The translations under genes were made by a program, and so were the position numbers. From an uncultured Desulfobulbus sp. (GTDB lineage Bacteria > Desulfobacterota > Desulfobulbia > Desulfobulbales > Desulfobulbaceae), in assembly GCF_963664075.1 (NCBI RefSeq), contig NZ_OY760916.1:2482001-2546000 (forward strand): 64,000 nt of DNA. The letters are read 5' to 3'. Shown here one piece after another: positions 36,150 to 45,489 of this stretch. Numbering within the stretch: position 1 is the first letter of the stretch; each line of letters begins with the position of its first letter. Below the pieces are notes generated by a model. The model did not search any database. It had not been told where the DNA came from and saw only the letters and a program-made list of their open reading frames with translations.

Positions 36150-38051
36150 ATGGGTATTCAAAGTGCAATGTTTAGTGGAGTGAGTGGACTCAACACCAAC
36201 TCGCAGGCTATGAGTGTTATTGGTAACAACTTATCCAATACCAACACATTAGCGTTCAAAGGCTCCCGAACCATTTTTTCTGATCTGCTTTCCAGCAGCG
36301 TTTTTGGATCGGGAGGTTCGTCTCAGGTTGGCCGTGGCGTTGGTCTCTCCATTGTTGATAATATCTACAGTCAGGGTACTTTTGAAACAACCTCTTCGGA
36401 TACGGATGTCGCCATTGAAGGAGATAGTTTCTTTGTCTTGAGAGAAGCAGGCAACAGCACTTCCTACTACTCTCGAGCCGGTGCATTTCGTTTTAATGAC
36501 GATGGCTACCTGGTTAATCCGGAAGGCATGATCGTTCAGGGTAAACAGTTTGACCCCGTCAGCAACGATGAATTACTTCCCGGTGACCCGACAGATATCC
36601 AAGTCTCTAACGTTGGCCTAATCCCGGCCAGCCAGACCACTCAGCTCACCTTTACCTCAAACTTAGATGAAAAATCGGTGGAATACGGGTATGGAGACAA
36701 GGTCTACCTATCAAAGTACGCTCCATCCAATGCCACATTGGCGGGCCTGACGATCAATGGAACGACCATCGCGTCATCAGGAGCAACAACCACGGCAGGA
36801 AAAATTGCTGAAATCAATGCATTGTCCGGTACAACTGGCGTCACCGCCACTCAAAAATGGAACTATAAGGTATCTGACACTGCAGTGAGTGCGACAGGGG
36901 CCCTTGCCTACGGAGATATCACGATCAATGGCATTCCCATCGCGGCTTCTGCTGCCGGCGCTAACGCAACAGAACAGGCACAAAATATTGTCGATGCCAT
37001 TAACAGTATGACCACCAATACCGGGGTCACAGCATCACTCGGTGATGGCACCAACAGCACTGTTGCCAATGCAATCATCCTCTCCAATACCACCGGAGAA
37101 GAAATCGCTGTTTCCTTTAGCGGGGCAGCAAATGCGGCCAACACCGGTCTTGAGGCGGGGACTGTGGCGGCAGGGGAAAATGGAATTATCATTCTGCATA
37201 CCGACATGACCAATTCCTCCATTGACCTAGGAGGCAACGTAGCATCCATCGGGGCGACTACTGGTACGCAATCACTCAACATCAATACCTTTATTGATCC
37301 AAACGACAAGAATACATATAATTATTCAGCCTCAAGTGAAATTTTTGACTCACTGGGAGAATCACATCTGGTGACCGTCTATTGGCGACAGATTGATGAT
37401 GCGAACAATACCTGGAATATGGGATATACCGTGGATGGTGACAACACACTTCCGATTGCCGCCGTTGTAGACCCTTTCCAGACGCTTTCGGCCCCCCTGG
37501 ATCTCACCTTTGATGAAAATGGAAAACTCCTGGATACCACCGGAGATGGTATCGTTGATCCTGTGACAGTCCCCATTACCATGCCGATCTGGACCAACGG
37601 TGCCGACACGCCACAAACGATTGATCTTTCCTTTGACTGTACTCAGCACGACAGTGATTCCATCGTCATTGGCAAAGATCAGGATGGCTACGCAGCTGGC
37701 GAATTGACCAACGTGGCAATTAACAGTGAAGGAATTGTTGTAGCCTCTTACTCAAACGGCGCTCAGGTCAATATTTCCCAACTGGTACTGGCAAAATTTC
37801 AGAATACTTCTGGCCTTGCCCTTGCAGGATCGAATCGCTACGTCGCAACAGATAAAGTCGGTAGTATTCGCGTTGGTTTGCCGGGCGCTGAGCTTGGCAA
37901 AGTGTTCACCAACTCCCTTGAACAATCCAATGTGGATATGGGCCAGGAGTTTGTCAAAATGATCACCAGCCAGCGTGGCTTTCAGGCAAACTCAAAGATT
38001 ATTACCACGGTCGATGAGATGCTCAGCGAGTTGATCAACCTCAAACGGTAA
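36150..38051 (+). CDS. flgE: Flagellar hook protein FlgE with Flagellin-IN-like inserts
   Basis: This 633-residue hook subunit starts at the ATG at 36150, which has AGGAGG upstream and gives the family N-terminus MGIQSAMFSGVSGLNTNSQA. A longer frame from 35964 lacks a ribosome site. Conserved ends (IGNNLSNTNTLAFKGSRT; QSNVDMGQEFVKMITSQRGF) surround an expanded middle with two Flagellin-IN-like motifs (TINGTTIASSG...EINAL; DITINGIPIAAS...VDAINS), which are unusual within hook proteins and probably form surface domains. Confidence 0.95.
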   Translation: MGIQSAMFSGVSGLNTNSQAMSVIGNNLSNTNTLAFKGSRTIFSDLLSSSVFGSGGSSQVGRGVGLSIVDNIYSQGTFETTSSDTDVAIEGDSFFVLREAGNSTSYYSRAGAFRFNDDGYLVNPEGMIVQGKQFDPVSNDELLPGDPTDIQVSNVGLIPASQTTQLTFTSNLDEKSVEYGYGDKVYLSKYAPSNATLAGLTINGTTIASSGATTTAGKIAEINALSGTTGVTATQKWNYKVSDTAVSATGALAYGDITINGIPIAASAAGANATEQAQNIVDAINSMTTNTGVTASLGDGTNSTVANAIILSNTTGEEIAVSFSGAANAANTGLEAGTVAAGENGIIILHTDMTNSSIDLGGNVASIGATTGTQSLNINTFIDPNDKNTYNYSASSEIFDSLGESHLVTVYWRQIDDANNTWNMGYTVDGDNTLPIAAVVDPFQTLSAPLDLTFDENGKLLDTTGDGIVDPVTVPITMPIWTNGADTPQTIDLSFDCTQHDSDSIVIGKDQDGYAAGELTNVAINSEGIVVASYSNGAQVNISQLVLAKFQNTSGLALAGSNRYVATDKVGSIRVGLPGAELGKVFTNSLEQSNVDMGQEFVKMITSQRGFQANSKIITTVDEMLSELINLKR

Positions 38052-38188
38052 CATTTGGTAGTTCCCCCTCTCAGGGTGACACGTAGCATGTCAAAATCCT
38101 GAAGGGCCAAATGGACGACAACGCCTAAACGGGCTCAAGACCTCATTCCTTTGGTTTGAGATCAGAACGACAATATTTTGACAAAAGG

Positions 38189-38228
38189 CTGCGTCAGCTT
38201 CAAGCTGGTGCAGCTTTTCTTTTATATT
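38189..38228 (+). terminator. Rho-independent terminator after flgE
   Basis: CTGCGTCAGC and GCTGGTGCAG form a 10-bp stem (two G-U pairs) around the loop TTCAA, followed by CTTTTCTTTTATATTTT. Confidence 0.75.
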
Positions 38229-38392
38229 TTGGCGGGTTGCTCGCCCGTCACCGCCCTCCTCTCCTCTTTTCCTGCCTTGTTTTCCCCGCTCCTGACTGCC
38301 AATATCTTCGTTAATACTCAAGTAATACAACCAATTACCAGGACGCACCATCATCAGCCCCCAAAGGAGGGCTCAAGGGAGAAAAGAATATA

Positions 38393-38408
38393 TGGCACTG
38401 TCCTTGCT
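38393..38408 (+). promoter_or_regulatory. Sigma-54 promoter upstream of motA
   Basis: TGGCAC-N5-TTGCT matches the sigma-54 consensus with GG (38394-38395) and GC (38406-38407) separated by ten bases. It lies 99 bases before the motA start and after the flgE terminator. The activator at 16337 is a plausible partner. Confidence 0.75.
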
Positions 38409-38506
38409 TTCTTGATTCTGAAGATTTTTTTCGCTACAGTCCTACAGTTACTGGAAAACTCTTCTGTTTTTGATTACTCACCCCTGCTCCGAGAAGGAAG
38501 ACCTGC

Positions 38507-39271
38507 GTGGATATAGCAACCCTCATAGGTATCGTACTGGCCTTTGGCCTTATGCTGTGGGCCATTCTCATGGGTGGCCCCCTGACGATCTTTATCGATC
38601 CCCCATCCATTGCCGTTGTTTTTGGTGGCACCCTAGGCGTCTCCCTGATCAACTTTCCATTGGCCGATGTCCTGGGGATGATAGCCATCTTTAAGAAGAC
38701 CGTACTCATCAAAGAGCAGGACACCAACAAATTGATAGCACAAATGCTTGAATTTGCAAATAAAGCTCGCAAAGGCGGCATTCTTTCACTGCAAGATCAG
38801 ATCGACTCCATTGAAGACCAGTTCATGGTCAAAGCCTTGCAGATGGCGGTGGATGGTCAGGAACCTGCCGAACTTAAAGCCATGCTTCTCAATGAAATTG
38901 ACAACATAGCTGCCCGTCACAACAACGGTGCCTCAATCTTAGATACCATGGGTGCCATCGCTCCTGCCATGGGCATGGTTGGAACCCTGATCGGATTGGT
39001 GCAAATGCTCCAAAACATGGATGATCCGGCAGCCATTGGACCTGCCATGGCGGTTGCTCTTTTAACCACTTTTTACGGAGCGGTCCTGGCCAATATTCTC
39101 TTTATTCCCATGGCAGGAAAACTTAAAACCCGCTCCAAGGTAGAAATCCTGCAAAAAACAGTGATCACAGAAGGCATGGAGTCAATTCTCTCCGGTGAGA
39201 ATCCGCGCATCATGGAGCAACGTCTTCACGCGTATCTAGCCCCGAAAAAACGCGAGTCTGTTTTCAACTAA
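38507..39271 (+). CDS. motA: Flagellar stator protein MotA
   Basis: This 254-residue inner-membrane stator subunit starts at GTG, with AAGGAAG upstream. It has four membrane helices (about 3-22, 33-50, 148-170, 182-204), the cytoplasmic loop with R88 at the E. coli R90 position but Gln96 where E. coli has E98, and prolines P153 and P201 at the pore helices. It forms the ion channel with MotB (next gene, 12 bases on), probably using protons. Transcription appears separate from flgE and driven by sigma-54. Confidence 0.96.
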   Translation: MDIATLIGIVLAFGLMLWAILMGGPLTIFIDPPSIAVVFGGTLGVSLINFPLADVLGMIAIFKKTVLIKEQDTNKLIAQMLEFANKARKGGILSLQDQIDSIEDQFMVKALQMAVDGQEPAELKAMLLNEIDNIAARHNNGASILDTMGAIAPAMGMVGTLIGLVQMLQNMDDPAAIGPAMAVALLTTFYGAVLANILFIPMAGKLKTRSKVEILQKTVITEGMESILSGENPRIMEQRLHAYLAPKKRESVFN

Positions 39272-39283
39272 GGAGGATCAATT

Positions 39284-40027
39284 ATGGCGAAATGTCCAGA
39301 ATGCCCTCCCGCCGGCTTACCGATGTGGATGGCCACGTATAGTGACCTTGTAACTCTTCTGCTCACGTTCTTCGTGCTTCTTCTCACCATGGCCTCCATG
39401 GATCCCATCAAATTTGTCCAGGCAAAGAGTTCGATTGAATCTGCCTTTGGCTGGAGTACCACTGCGGCTCCTGTTCCCTTTGCCATCCCATTAATCGAAT
39501 CACCGCCTAAAGCTGAATTTACTCCCCTGCCCCAACAAACACCTATTCAACATTTCAAAAAGATCAAAACCGATCTAAAAATGACCCAAATTGATAAACA
39601 GGTCGAGTTTGTACAGAAGGATAACGACTCTATTATTCTCAGGATCGACGACAAGGTTCTTTTTGCTCCAGGACAAACCGAGCTCAACCCGCTTGCCTAT
39701 CCGATTTTACGCAAGGTGGCTGATATCATCCGCCCCCTCCCTATGACTATACGTATAGAAGGCCACACTGATCCCACTCCTATTGCTGGCAAACGAACGA
39801 ACTGGGACCTCTCTGTAGCCCGTGCGGTCTCGGTCATGGGCTTTTATCAACGGGATAAACTTTTTTCCTTAGATCGTATGTCTGCTGCTGGTTACGGAGC
39901 CACCAAGCCGATTGTCCCCAACACCACCTCTGAAAATATGGCGAAAAATAGGCGAGTCGATTTTATCATTCGCAGCAATAGGCCCGTGAAGCAGGAAGGC
40001 AAGCCCATCACACCAATTCCATTTTAA
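39284..40027 (+). CDS. motB: Flagellar stator protein MotB
   Basis: This 247-residue partner of MotA has a cysteine-bearing N-terminus (CPECPP), one membrane helix with the ion-binding Asp in TYSDLVTLLLTFFVL (D21), and a C-terminal OmpA-type peptidoglycan-binding domain (IRIEGHTDPTPI, then NWDLSVARAVSVMGF). The ribosome site AAGGAGG is strong. Confidence 0.96.
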   Translation: MAKCPECPPAGLPMWMATYSDLVTLLLTFFVLLLTMASMDPIKFVQAKSSIESAFGWSTTAAPVPFAIPLIESPPKAEFTPLPQQTPIQHFKKIKTDLKMTQIDKQVEFVQKDNDSIILRIDDKVLFAPGQTELNPLAYPILRKVADIIRPLPMTIRIEGHTDPTPIAGKRTNWDLSVARAVSVMGFYQRDKLFSLDRMSAAGYGATKPIVPNTTSENMAKNRRVDFIIRSNRPVKQEGKPITPIPF

Positions 40028-40057
40028 AAACTGATCTTTACCCACAGGACCCAGATC

Positions 40058-40588
40058 ATGGCCGAGAACGAAGAAAAAAAAGATGACTCCGCTGAAGAGT
40101 CGAAAAAAGGCGGAAAAAAGAAACTGATCATCATCATAGCTGCAGCCTTGGTACTCCTGATAGGTGGAGGTGGCGCAGGATACTTTTTTCTTGTTCATAA
40201 ACCCAAACAGGAAGAGCTCAAGCGTCAGCAGGAAGAAGCAAGCAAAGCTGAGGCTCTGATTGAACCGGTACCTGAAGAAGCTGAGATCGGTCCAATGATC
40301 GATATCAAAGAGTTTGTGGTCAATATCATCAGTGAAGATGCGGCCCATTACGTCAAGGCTGCTCTCTCTCTAGAATTGGATAAAAAAGATGTCGAGGAAG
40401 AGGTAAAAAAAAGGATGCCCCAAATTCGCGATTCCATCCTTCTTTTGCTTGGTAACAAAACCTTTGACGAGCTTCAGGACTTGCAAGGAAAAAACCAACT
40501 CAAAGCGGAAATAAAAAGTAAAATCAATACTTTCCTCCAGACCGGAAAGGTGAAAAACGTGTATCTTACAGACTTTGTGGTGCAATAA
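40058..40588 (+). CDS. fliL: Flagellar stator-associated protein FliL
   Basis: This 176-residue protein has a Lys/Glu-rich cytoplasmic N-terminus, one membrane helix (about 27-47), and a periplasmic domain with MIDIKEFVVNIISEDAAHYVKAALSLE. FliL surrounds the stator and stabilises it. It is between motB and fliM, the usual place. Confidence 0.94.
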   Translation: MAENEEKKDDSAEESKKGGKKKLIIIIAAALVLLIGGGGAGYFFLVHKPKQEELKRQQEEASKAEALIEPVPEEAEIGPMIDIKEFVVNIISEDAAHYVKAALSLELDKKDVEEEVKKRMPQIRDSILLLLGNKTFDELQDLQGKNQLKAEIKSKINTFLQTGKVKNVYLTDFVVQ

Positions 40589-40593
40589 TATCA

Positions 40594-41622
40594 GTGGAAC
40601 AGATACTTAACAAACAAGAGATTGCAGATCTTCTCTCGGCAATCAAGGCGGGTAAGGTCTCCACAGATCTGGTTGATTACGACCCTATCCGACGCCGACG
40701 CAATATCCCCTCCACGGATATTGATCTCTTTCAGGTTTATGAGCGGGCAGCAGCGTCAGGTGAGATGCGCGTACCCAATCTGGATATTGTTCTGGATAAT
40801 TTCAGTCGAAGGTTCTCCACAAGTCTGACCAATACCCTGCAACGAAACTTCTCTGTAGACCGTGAAGAAATTGCCACCACTAATTTCCAGCAGAGCCTGC
40901 TGGATCTCAAGAGCCAGGGAGCGGTTGGTATCTATGCTCTTTCTCCCCTCAAGTATGGTTGCCTCTTTCACTTTGATAACCTGATGGCCTTCGCCCTCTT
41001 AGAGATTATGCTTGGCTCGGCCCAGTCCAGTGAATCGCTTGCCCTGGATCGGAACCTGACCACGATTGAAATGGCTATTTTACGCACGAGTTTGCAAGAT
41101 ATCTGCCATGACCTTCAATCTGCGATGCGACCTGTACTGGACCTGAAAGTATGGCTCACCAAAGTGGAAAACAACTTTCGCCTGGTCAACATTGTCGAGC
41201 CGGAGACCGAGGTGCTTGTCACCCGGTTTAACATACGACTTTCCGGGGAAAACTGTGGGCAAATGCGCATTATCATTCCGTACGTCACCCTTGAACCTTT
41301 GCGTGAAAAATTCAAAGAACTGGTCACAATCACCCAGGCAACTTCCAACAGCTGGACTCGAACGCTGATGCAAGAGGCCATGGAAATGGAATCTCTGGTC
41401 ACAGCGAGATCCGGCCACCTGACCATGACGATCCGCAAAATTTTGAGCCTGAAACAAGGGGATATCATCGATCTTCCCTACAACCCGGATCAACCTCTCA
41501 CGATTCTAGTTGAGGATAAACCCATTTACCAGGCTATTCCTGGTGAACGAAATAGTAAAAAGGCTTTTCATATCACCGGTCGTCACAGCAAAAGTATAGG
41601 AGGAATCCATGGAAACGCCTGA
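40594..41622 (+). CDS. fliM: Flagellar switch protein FliM
   Basis: This 342-residue C-ring protein starts at GTG. Its N-terminus (ILNKQEIADLLSAIKAG) is the CheY-binding stretch; a CheC-like middle domain and a C-terminal SpoA domain (RKILSLKQGDIIDLP) follow. It overlaps fliN by 14 bases. Confidence 0.96.
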   Translation: MEQILNKQEIADLLSAIKAGKVSTDLVDYDPIRRRRNIPSTDIDLFQVYERAAASGEMRVPNLDIVLDNFSRRFSTSLTNTLQRNFSVDREEIATTNFQQSLLDLKSQGAVGIYALSPLKYGCLFHFDNLMAFALLEIMLGSAQSSESLALDRNLTTIEMAILRTSLQDICHDLQSAMRPVLDLKVWLTKVENNFRLVNIVEPETEVLVTRFNIRLSGENCGQMRIIIPYVTLEPLREKFKELVTITQATSNSWTRTLMQEAMEMESLVTARSGHLTMTIRKILSLKQGDIIDLPYNPDQPLTILVEDKPIYQAIPGERNSKKAFHITGRHSKSIGGIHGNA

Positions 41623-41989
41623 GAACATGGAACAAGATCGAAAAAACACCCTGGATCCCGAAGAAACGGCAGAACTGCTGCAAGAACCTGAGCAGCCCAC
41701 GATGGCCCCTAATGTCTATGAGACCCACTCTCGAGATCTGGAGTTTCTTTATGATGTCCCTCTACAAATCTCTGTTGAAGTCGGGCGAGCTCGTATCTTA
41801 CTCAAAGACCTGCTGCAAATGGGAGAGGGATATGTGGTCGAGCTGGATAAGCTAGCCGGTGAGCCCCTCGATCTGTACGTCAACTCACGGCTGATTGCTC
41901 GTGGAGAGGCGGTCAAGGTAGGCGATAAGTTTGGCCTCAAACTCACCGAGGTCGTCAGTCAATCAGATCGTGTGGAAAATCTGGGGTAA
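41609..41989 (+). CDS. fliN: Flagellar switch protein FliN
   Basis: This 126-residue protein has a short acidic N-terminus and a SpoA/CheC-C domain (YDVPLQISVEVGRARILLKD, then GEAVKVGDKFGLKLTEV). It forms the base of the C ring with FliM. The ribosome site ATAGGAGG lies inside the end of fliM. Confidence 0.96.
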   Translation: METPENMEQDRKNTLDPEETAELLQEPEQPTMAPNVYETHSRDLEFLYDVPLQISVEVGRARILLKDLLQMGEGYVVELDKLAGEPLDLYVNSRLIARGEAVKVGDKFGLKLTEVVSQSDRVENLG

Positions 41990-41992
41990 CCC

Positions 41993-42358
41993 ATGCGTAT
42001 TGCTTACACGGGAATTCTCAGTCTCTTCCCCACAACAGCACTGGCTGCAGAAACTGGCTCAATGACGACAGCTGCCCTGCAGACACTATGGGCGCTTTGT
42101 GTTGTCATCGGCCTGATCCTTGCTTTTTATGCTCTTGCCCGAAAACGATTTGGCCTTGGAAAGCTCGGTGGAACGAATATCCGTGTCATTGAGATGCGCC
42201 CACTGCAGCCCAAGGCAACACTTGCGCTGGTTGAGGTCCGGGGACGAGAATTTCTCTTGGGCATTAATGCGGGAAACATTCAACTTCTCAAAGAGTTTGA
42301 TCCAGCATCCACCGACGAGCCGCAGGATTTTTCCGTTTTGCTTGCAGAAAAACAATGA
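41993..42358 (+). CDS. fliO: Flagellar biosynthesis protein FliO
   Basis: This 121-residue small membrane protein has a hydrophobic N-terminal segment (AALQTLWALCVVIGLILAFYAL) and a C-terminal FliO domain (IRVIEMRPLQPKATLALVEV). It helps assemble FliP. It is encoded between fliN and fliP, overlapping the latter by four bases (ATGA). Confidence 0.9.
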   Translation: MRIAYTGILSLFPTTALAAETGSMTTAALQTLWALCVVIGLILAFYALARKRFGLGKLGGTNIRVIEMRPLQPKATLALVEVRGREFLLGINAGNIQLLKEFDPASTDEPQDFSVLLAEKQ

Positions 42359-43095
42359 AAAGAAGCACAGTTACCCTTTTACTAAGTCTGCTTCTTCTGC
42401 CCACAGTTTCCTGGGCAATCAACCTGCCCACGCTCTCCCTTGGAATCCAGCAGGCGAACACCCCAGGTGAGGTCTCAACTGCACTCCAGGTCCTCTTGGT
42501 CCTCACTATTCTTACCGTGGCCCCGGCTATTTTGCTCATGACCACAGCTTTTACGCGCATTGTCATTGTCCTTGGTTTTGTTCGTCAAGCAATGGGGACA
42601 CAAAATACGCCACCAAATCAAGTCATTCTTGGCCTTGCCCTCTTTCTCACCTTTTTTGTCATGGCGCCCACCTTAAACACCATGAACAATCAGGCCCTGC
42701 AACCTTACATCCAAGAACAGATCAGCCAGCAACAGGCACTCACCGAGGCCGTGGATATTATGCGCGGCTTTATGTTTTCCCAGGTCAAAGAAAGTGAGCT
42801 CCAGCTCTTTATTGATATAACCAAGGAAGAACAGCCAGAAAACAGGGAGGACATCTCCTCATCTATTTTAGTCCCGGCCTTCATGCTTTCTGAATTAAAG
42901 CGTGCTTTTCAGATGGGATTTATGATCTACGTTCCCTTCTTGGTTATCGATATGCTCGTGGCATCGGTTCTGATGTCCATGGGAATGATGATGCTCCCTC
43001 CTATTGTTATTTCCCTGCCTTTCAAGTTACTGCTCTTTGTTCTGGTAGATGGCTGGCAGTTGGTGGTGGGATCACTGATGAAAAGCTTTGGCTGA
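42355..43095 (+). CDS. fliP: Flagellar export gate protein FliP
   Basis: This 246-residue export gate component has a cleavable-looking N-terminal signal and the family motifs TAFTRIVIVLGFVRQAMGTQ and PFLVIDMLVASVLMSMGMMM. It forms the FliPQR pore complex of the type III system. Confidence 0.97.
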   Translation: MKRSTVTLLLSLLLLPTVSWAINLPTLSLGIQQANTPGEVSTALQVLLVLTILTVAPAILLMTTAFTRIVIVLGFVRQAMGTQNTPPNQVILGLALFLTFFVMAPTLNTMNNQALQPYIQEQISQQQALTEAVDIMRGFMFSQVKESELQLFIDITKEEQPENREDISSSILVPAFMLSELKRAFQMGFMIYVPFLVIDMLVASVLMSMGMMMLPPIVISLPFKLLLFVLVDGWQLVVGSLMKSFG

Positions 43096-43202
43096 ATCTG
43101 GAATCGGTACTGGTAGAAGATCGCTGAATAACAGCCGAACTGCATCAGCACCCCCTGCTGAATATTTACCTATTCTGGTCATATAGTTTTCGTGAGGTTG
43201 GT

Positions 43203-43475
43203 ATGTTGACACCGCAAACAGTTATCCATATCGGTAGACAGGCGGTACAAACCGTACTCATGACCAGTGCTCCTATGCTGATTGCGGCACTGGTTATCGG
43301 TTTGATAATTAGCATTTTCCAGGCTGCTACCCAAATTAACGAACAAACCATGACTTTTATCCCTAAAATTGTCGCGGTGTTTGTCACCCTGCTCATTTTT
43401 GGTCCCTGGATTATGGAAATTCTTGTCACCTTTACAACTGGCATTATTACCCAAATTGCAACTATTGGTCAGTAG
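43203..43475 (+). CDS. fliQ: Flagellar export gate protein FliQ
   Basis: This 90-residue protein has two membrane helices: MLTPQTVIHIGRQAVQT at the start, then LVIGLIISIFQAATQINEQT. It is part of the FliPQR gate and lies between fliP and fliR. Confidence 0.96.
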   Translation: MLTPQTVIHIGRQAVQTVLMTSAPMLIAALVIGLIISIFQAATQINEQTMTFIPKIVAVFVTLLIFGPWIMEILVTFTTGIITQIATIGQ

Positions 43476-43484
43476 ACCTACCTT

Positions 43485-44264
43485 ATGGATCTACCGTTTG
43501 TTGCCCCTGAACACCTCCAGAGTTTTTTTATCTGTCTGGCTCGGGTTATGGCCTTGGTGACCGCGATTCCTGTGTTTGCCGGTATTCAGATGACTGCTCG
43601 GATAAAAATCGGCATTGGAGTGATGACCACCCTGCTCCTTTTTCCGGCGATGCTCCCCTACACTCCACAGCAATCGCTTTCTCTGACAGGTTTTGCTCTT
43701 GTTCTCATTAATGAGGTCATTTTAGGGACAATGATCGCGCTTGTTTCTCAAATGGTTATTGCCGCAGCAAGTTTTGGGGGCACGGTCATTGGTTACCAAA
43801 TGGGTTTTGCCGCTGCTAATATTTTTGACCCGCAAACCACCCAGCAACTCTCTTTGATGAGTCAATTTATCAATATCCTGGCTCTCCTGGCTTTTCTCGC
43901 CTTTAATGTCCACCATTATTATTTTCAGGCCATGGTTGACTCTTTTCGTCTACTCCCACCTGGGTTTCTTGATTTTTCCGGTGGTGCGGTGGAAGAACTT
44001 ATGCGGCTTGGCTCACGTATGTTTGCCTTAGGCGTCAAATTCAGCGCTCCGGTTCTGGCACTGCTTCTACTCACCAATCTGGTTTTAGGTATCCTTGCTC
44101 GGGTTTTTCCTCAGCTTAATGTTTTTATGATCTCCTTTCCCCTCAACATAGGAATATCCTTTCTCGTCATTGGCCTGACACTCGGGGCAACCTTCTCTGT
44201 TCTGCGCCGTGAATTTGACACCATGATCGAACACCTTCTTCAATTATTTGCTCTTCTGCGTTAA
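43485..44264 (+). CDS. fliR: Flagellar export gate protein FliR
   Basis: This 259-residue, multi-helix membrane protein completes the FliPQR gate; family stretches include LVFLCLARVMALVTAIPVF-like and FPLNIGISFLVIGLTL near the end. It is followed by a 157-base gap with a sigma-54-like promoter, then flhB. Confidence 0.95.
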   Translation: MDLPFVAPEHLQSFFICLARVMALVTAIPVFAGIQMTARIKIGIGVMTTLLLFPAMLPYTPQQSLSLTGFALVLINEVILGTMIALVSQMVIAAASFGGTVIGYQMGFAAANIFDPQTTQQLSLMSQFINILALLAFLAFNVHHYYFQAMVDSFRLLPPGFLDFSGGAVEELMRLGSRMFALGVKFSAPVLALLLLTNLVLGILARVFPQLNVFMISFPLNIGISFLVIGLTLGATFSVLRREFDTMIEHLLQLFALLR

Positions 44265-44320
44265 TTCCACCTCTTTCTCCCTGCAAATCCGGCCTTTCTC
44301 TTACTGTTCCTCATAAATTT

Positions 44321-44337
44321 CCGGTGCGTTTTTTGCT
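44321..44337 (+). promoter_or_regulatory. Probable sigma-54 promoter upstream of flhB
   Basis: CCGGTGCGTTTTTTGCT has GG (44323-44324) and GC (44335-44336) ten bases apart with a TTGCT -12 element. It lies 85 bases before flhB. The -24 half (CGGTGCG) is weaker than at motA. Confidence 0.55.
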
Positions 44338-44421
44338 TAGATCTCACCAATAACCTATTCAGGCAGGGTCTTTCGATTATTCTGCCATCCCCCGATAACG
44401 TACAGCCCTGAAGACGAGATT

Positions 44422-45489
44422 ATGGCTGAAGAAAACAGCTCCGGTGAACGGACTGAATCCCCGTCAGCAAAACGACGGGCAGATTTTCGTAAAAAGGGAC
44501 AGGTAGCTCAAAGTCGAGAAGTGCAAAATGCCGCTATGTTTTCTCTGCTGCTGCTCTTCTGGTTTTTCTTTGCTCCAATTTTTTGGAATAACCTTGAGGA
44601 ACTACTGGCTGCAGTCTGGAGAACCAGTGGTGAGTATAACATAACCACCTCCTCGTTGATGCAACTGAGTTATTTCTTGGGTGCTGGCCTGGCAACTCTA
44701 CTTGCCCCTCTCTTTCTCCTCGCGCTGGTTGTCGGATTTTTCTCCACCTTTGTCCAGATTGGCTGGCTCTTCACTACCCATCCGCTGATTCCCGATCTCA
44801 CCAAACTTGACCCGATAAAAGGTATGGGACGTTTTGTTTCGAAACGTGCTCTGGTCGAGGTGGTAAAATCCTTACTCAAAGTTGGCCTCATTGGTTGGGT
44901 GGCCTTTAAAACCATGCAGGGAGAGTTTGACAAGGCCTTGGTACTCAGTGAAATACCTGTAAGCGGGACCTTGTTGTACCTGGCCAAAACCGCGGCTCTG
45001 GTCATGGCTAAGGTGGCAGGTATCATGATTGTGCTGGCAATACTGGATTTCGCTTTTGTCCGCTGGGAAATGGAAGAAAAAATGAAAATGACCAAGCAGG
45101 AGCAAAAAGAAGAATCCAAAGAAACCGAGGGTGATCCCCATATAAAGTCAAAAATCCGTTCCATCCAGCAGCAGATGGCCCGCAGCAGAATGATGGCGGC
45201 AGTCCCGGAGGCCGATGTGGTCATCACCAATCCCACCCATTATGCCGTGGCCATTCAATATGAGTCGGACAAGATGGAAGCTCCTATAGTTCTTGCAAAA
45301 GGTCAGGATATTGTGGCGAGTAAAATTCGTGAAATTGCTCGCGAGAATGACGTTCCACTGGTGGAGAACCCACCTGTGGCGAGATTATTGCATGCAAAGG
45401 TTGAGGTAGGCCATGCCATTCCCGAAGAAATGTTTAAGGCAGTGGCTGAAATATTGGCTTATGTGTATTCACTTAAAGGCAATCGTTGA
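44422..45489 (+). CDS. flhB: Flagellar export switch protein FlhB
   Basis: This 355-residue membrane protein has four helices and a cytoplasmic domain with the autocleavage motif NPTH (in VVITNPTHYAVAI), which switches export from hook to filament substrates under FliK control. The N-terminus SGERTESPSAKRRADFRKKG is typical. It overlaps flhA by one base (TGATG). Confidence 0.97.
   Translation: MAEENSSGERTESPSAKRRADFRKKGQVAQSREVQNAAMFSLLLLFWFFFAPIFWNNLEELLAAVWRTSGEYNITTSSLMQLSYFLGAGLATLLAPLFLLALVVGFFSTFVQIGWLFTTHPLIPDLTKLDPIKGMGRFVSKRALVEVVKSLLKVGLIGWVAFKTMQGEFDKALVLSEIPVSGTLLYLAKTAALVMAKVAGIMIVLAILDFAFVRWEMEEKMKMTKQEQKEESKETEGDPHIKSKIRSIQQQMARSRMMAAVPEADVVITNPTHYAVAIQYESDKMEAPIVLAKGQDIVASKIREIARENDVPLVENPPVARLLHAKVEVGHAIPEEMFKAVAEILAYVYSLKGNR

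Larger units (their letters stand above)
38052..38506. other. Intergenic region between flgE and motA
   Basis: This 455-base stretch has no supported gene. It contains a terminator after flgE (38189-38228) and a strong sigma-54 promoter (38393-38408) for motA, and so splits the flagellar cluster into separate transcription units. Confidence 0.6.
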
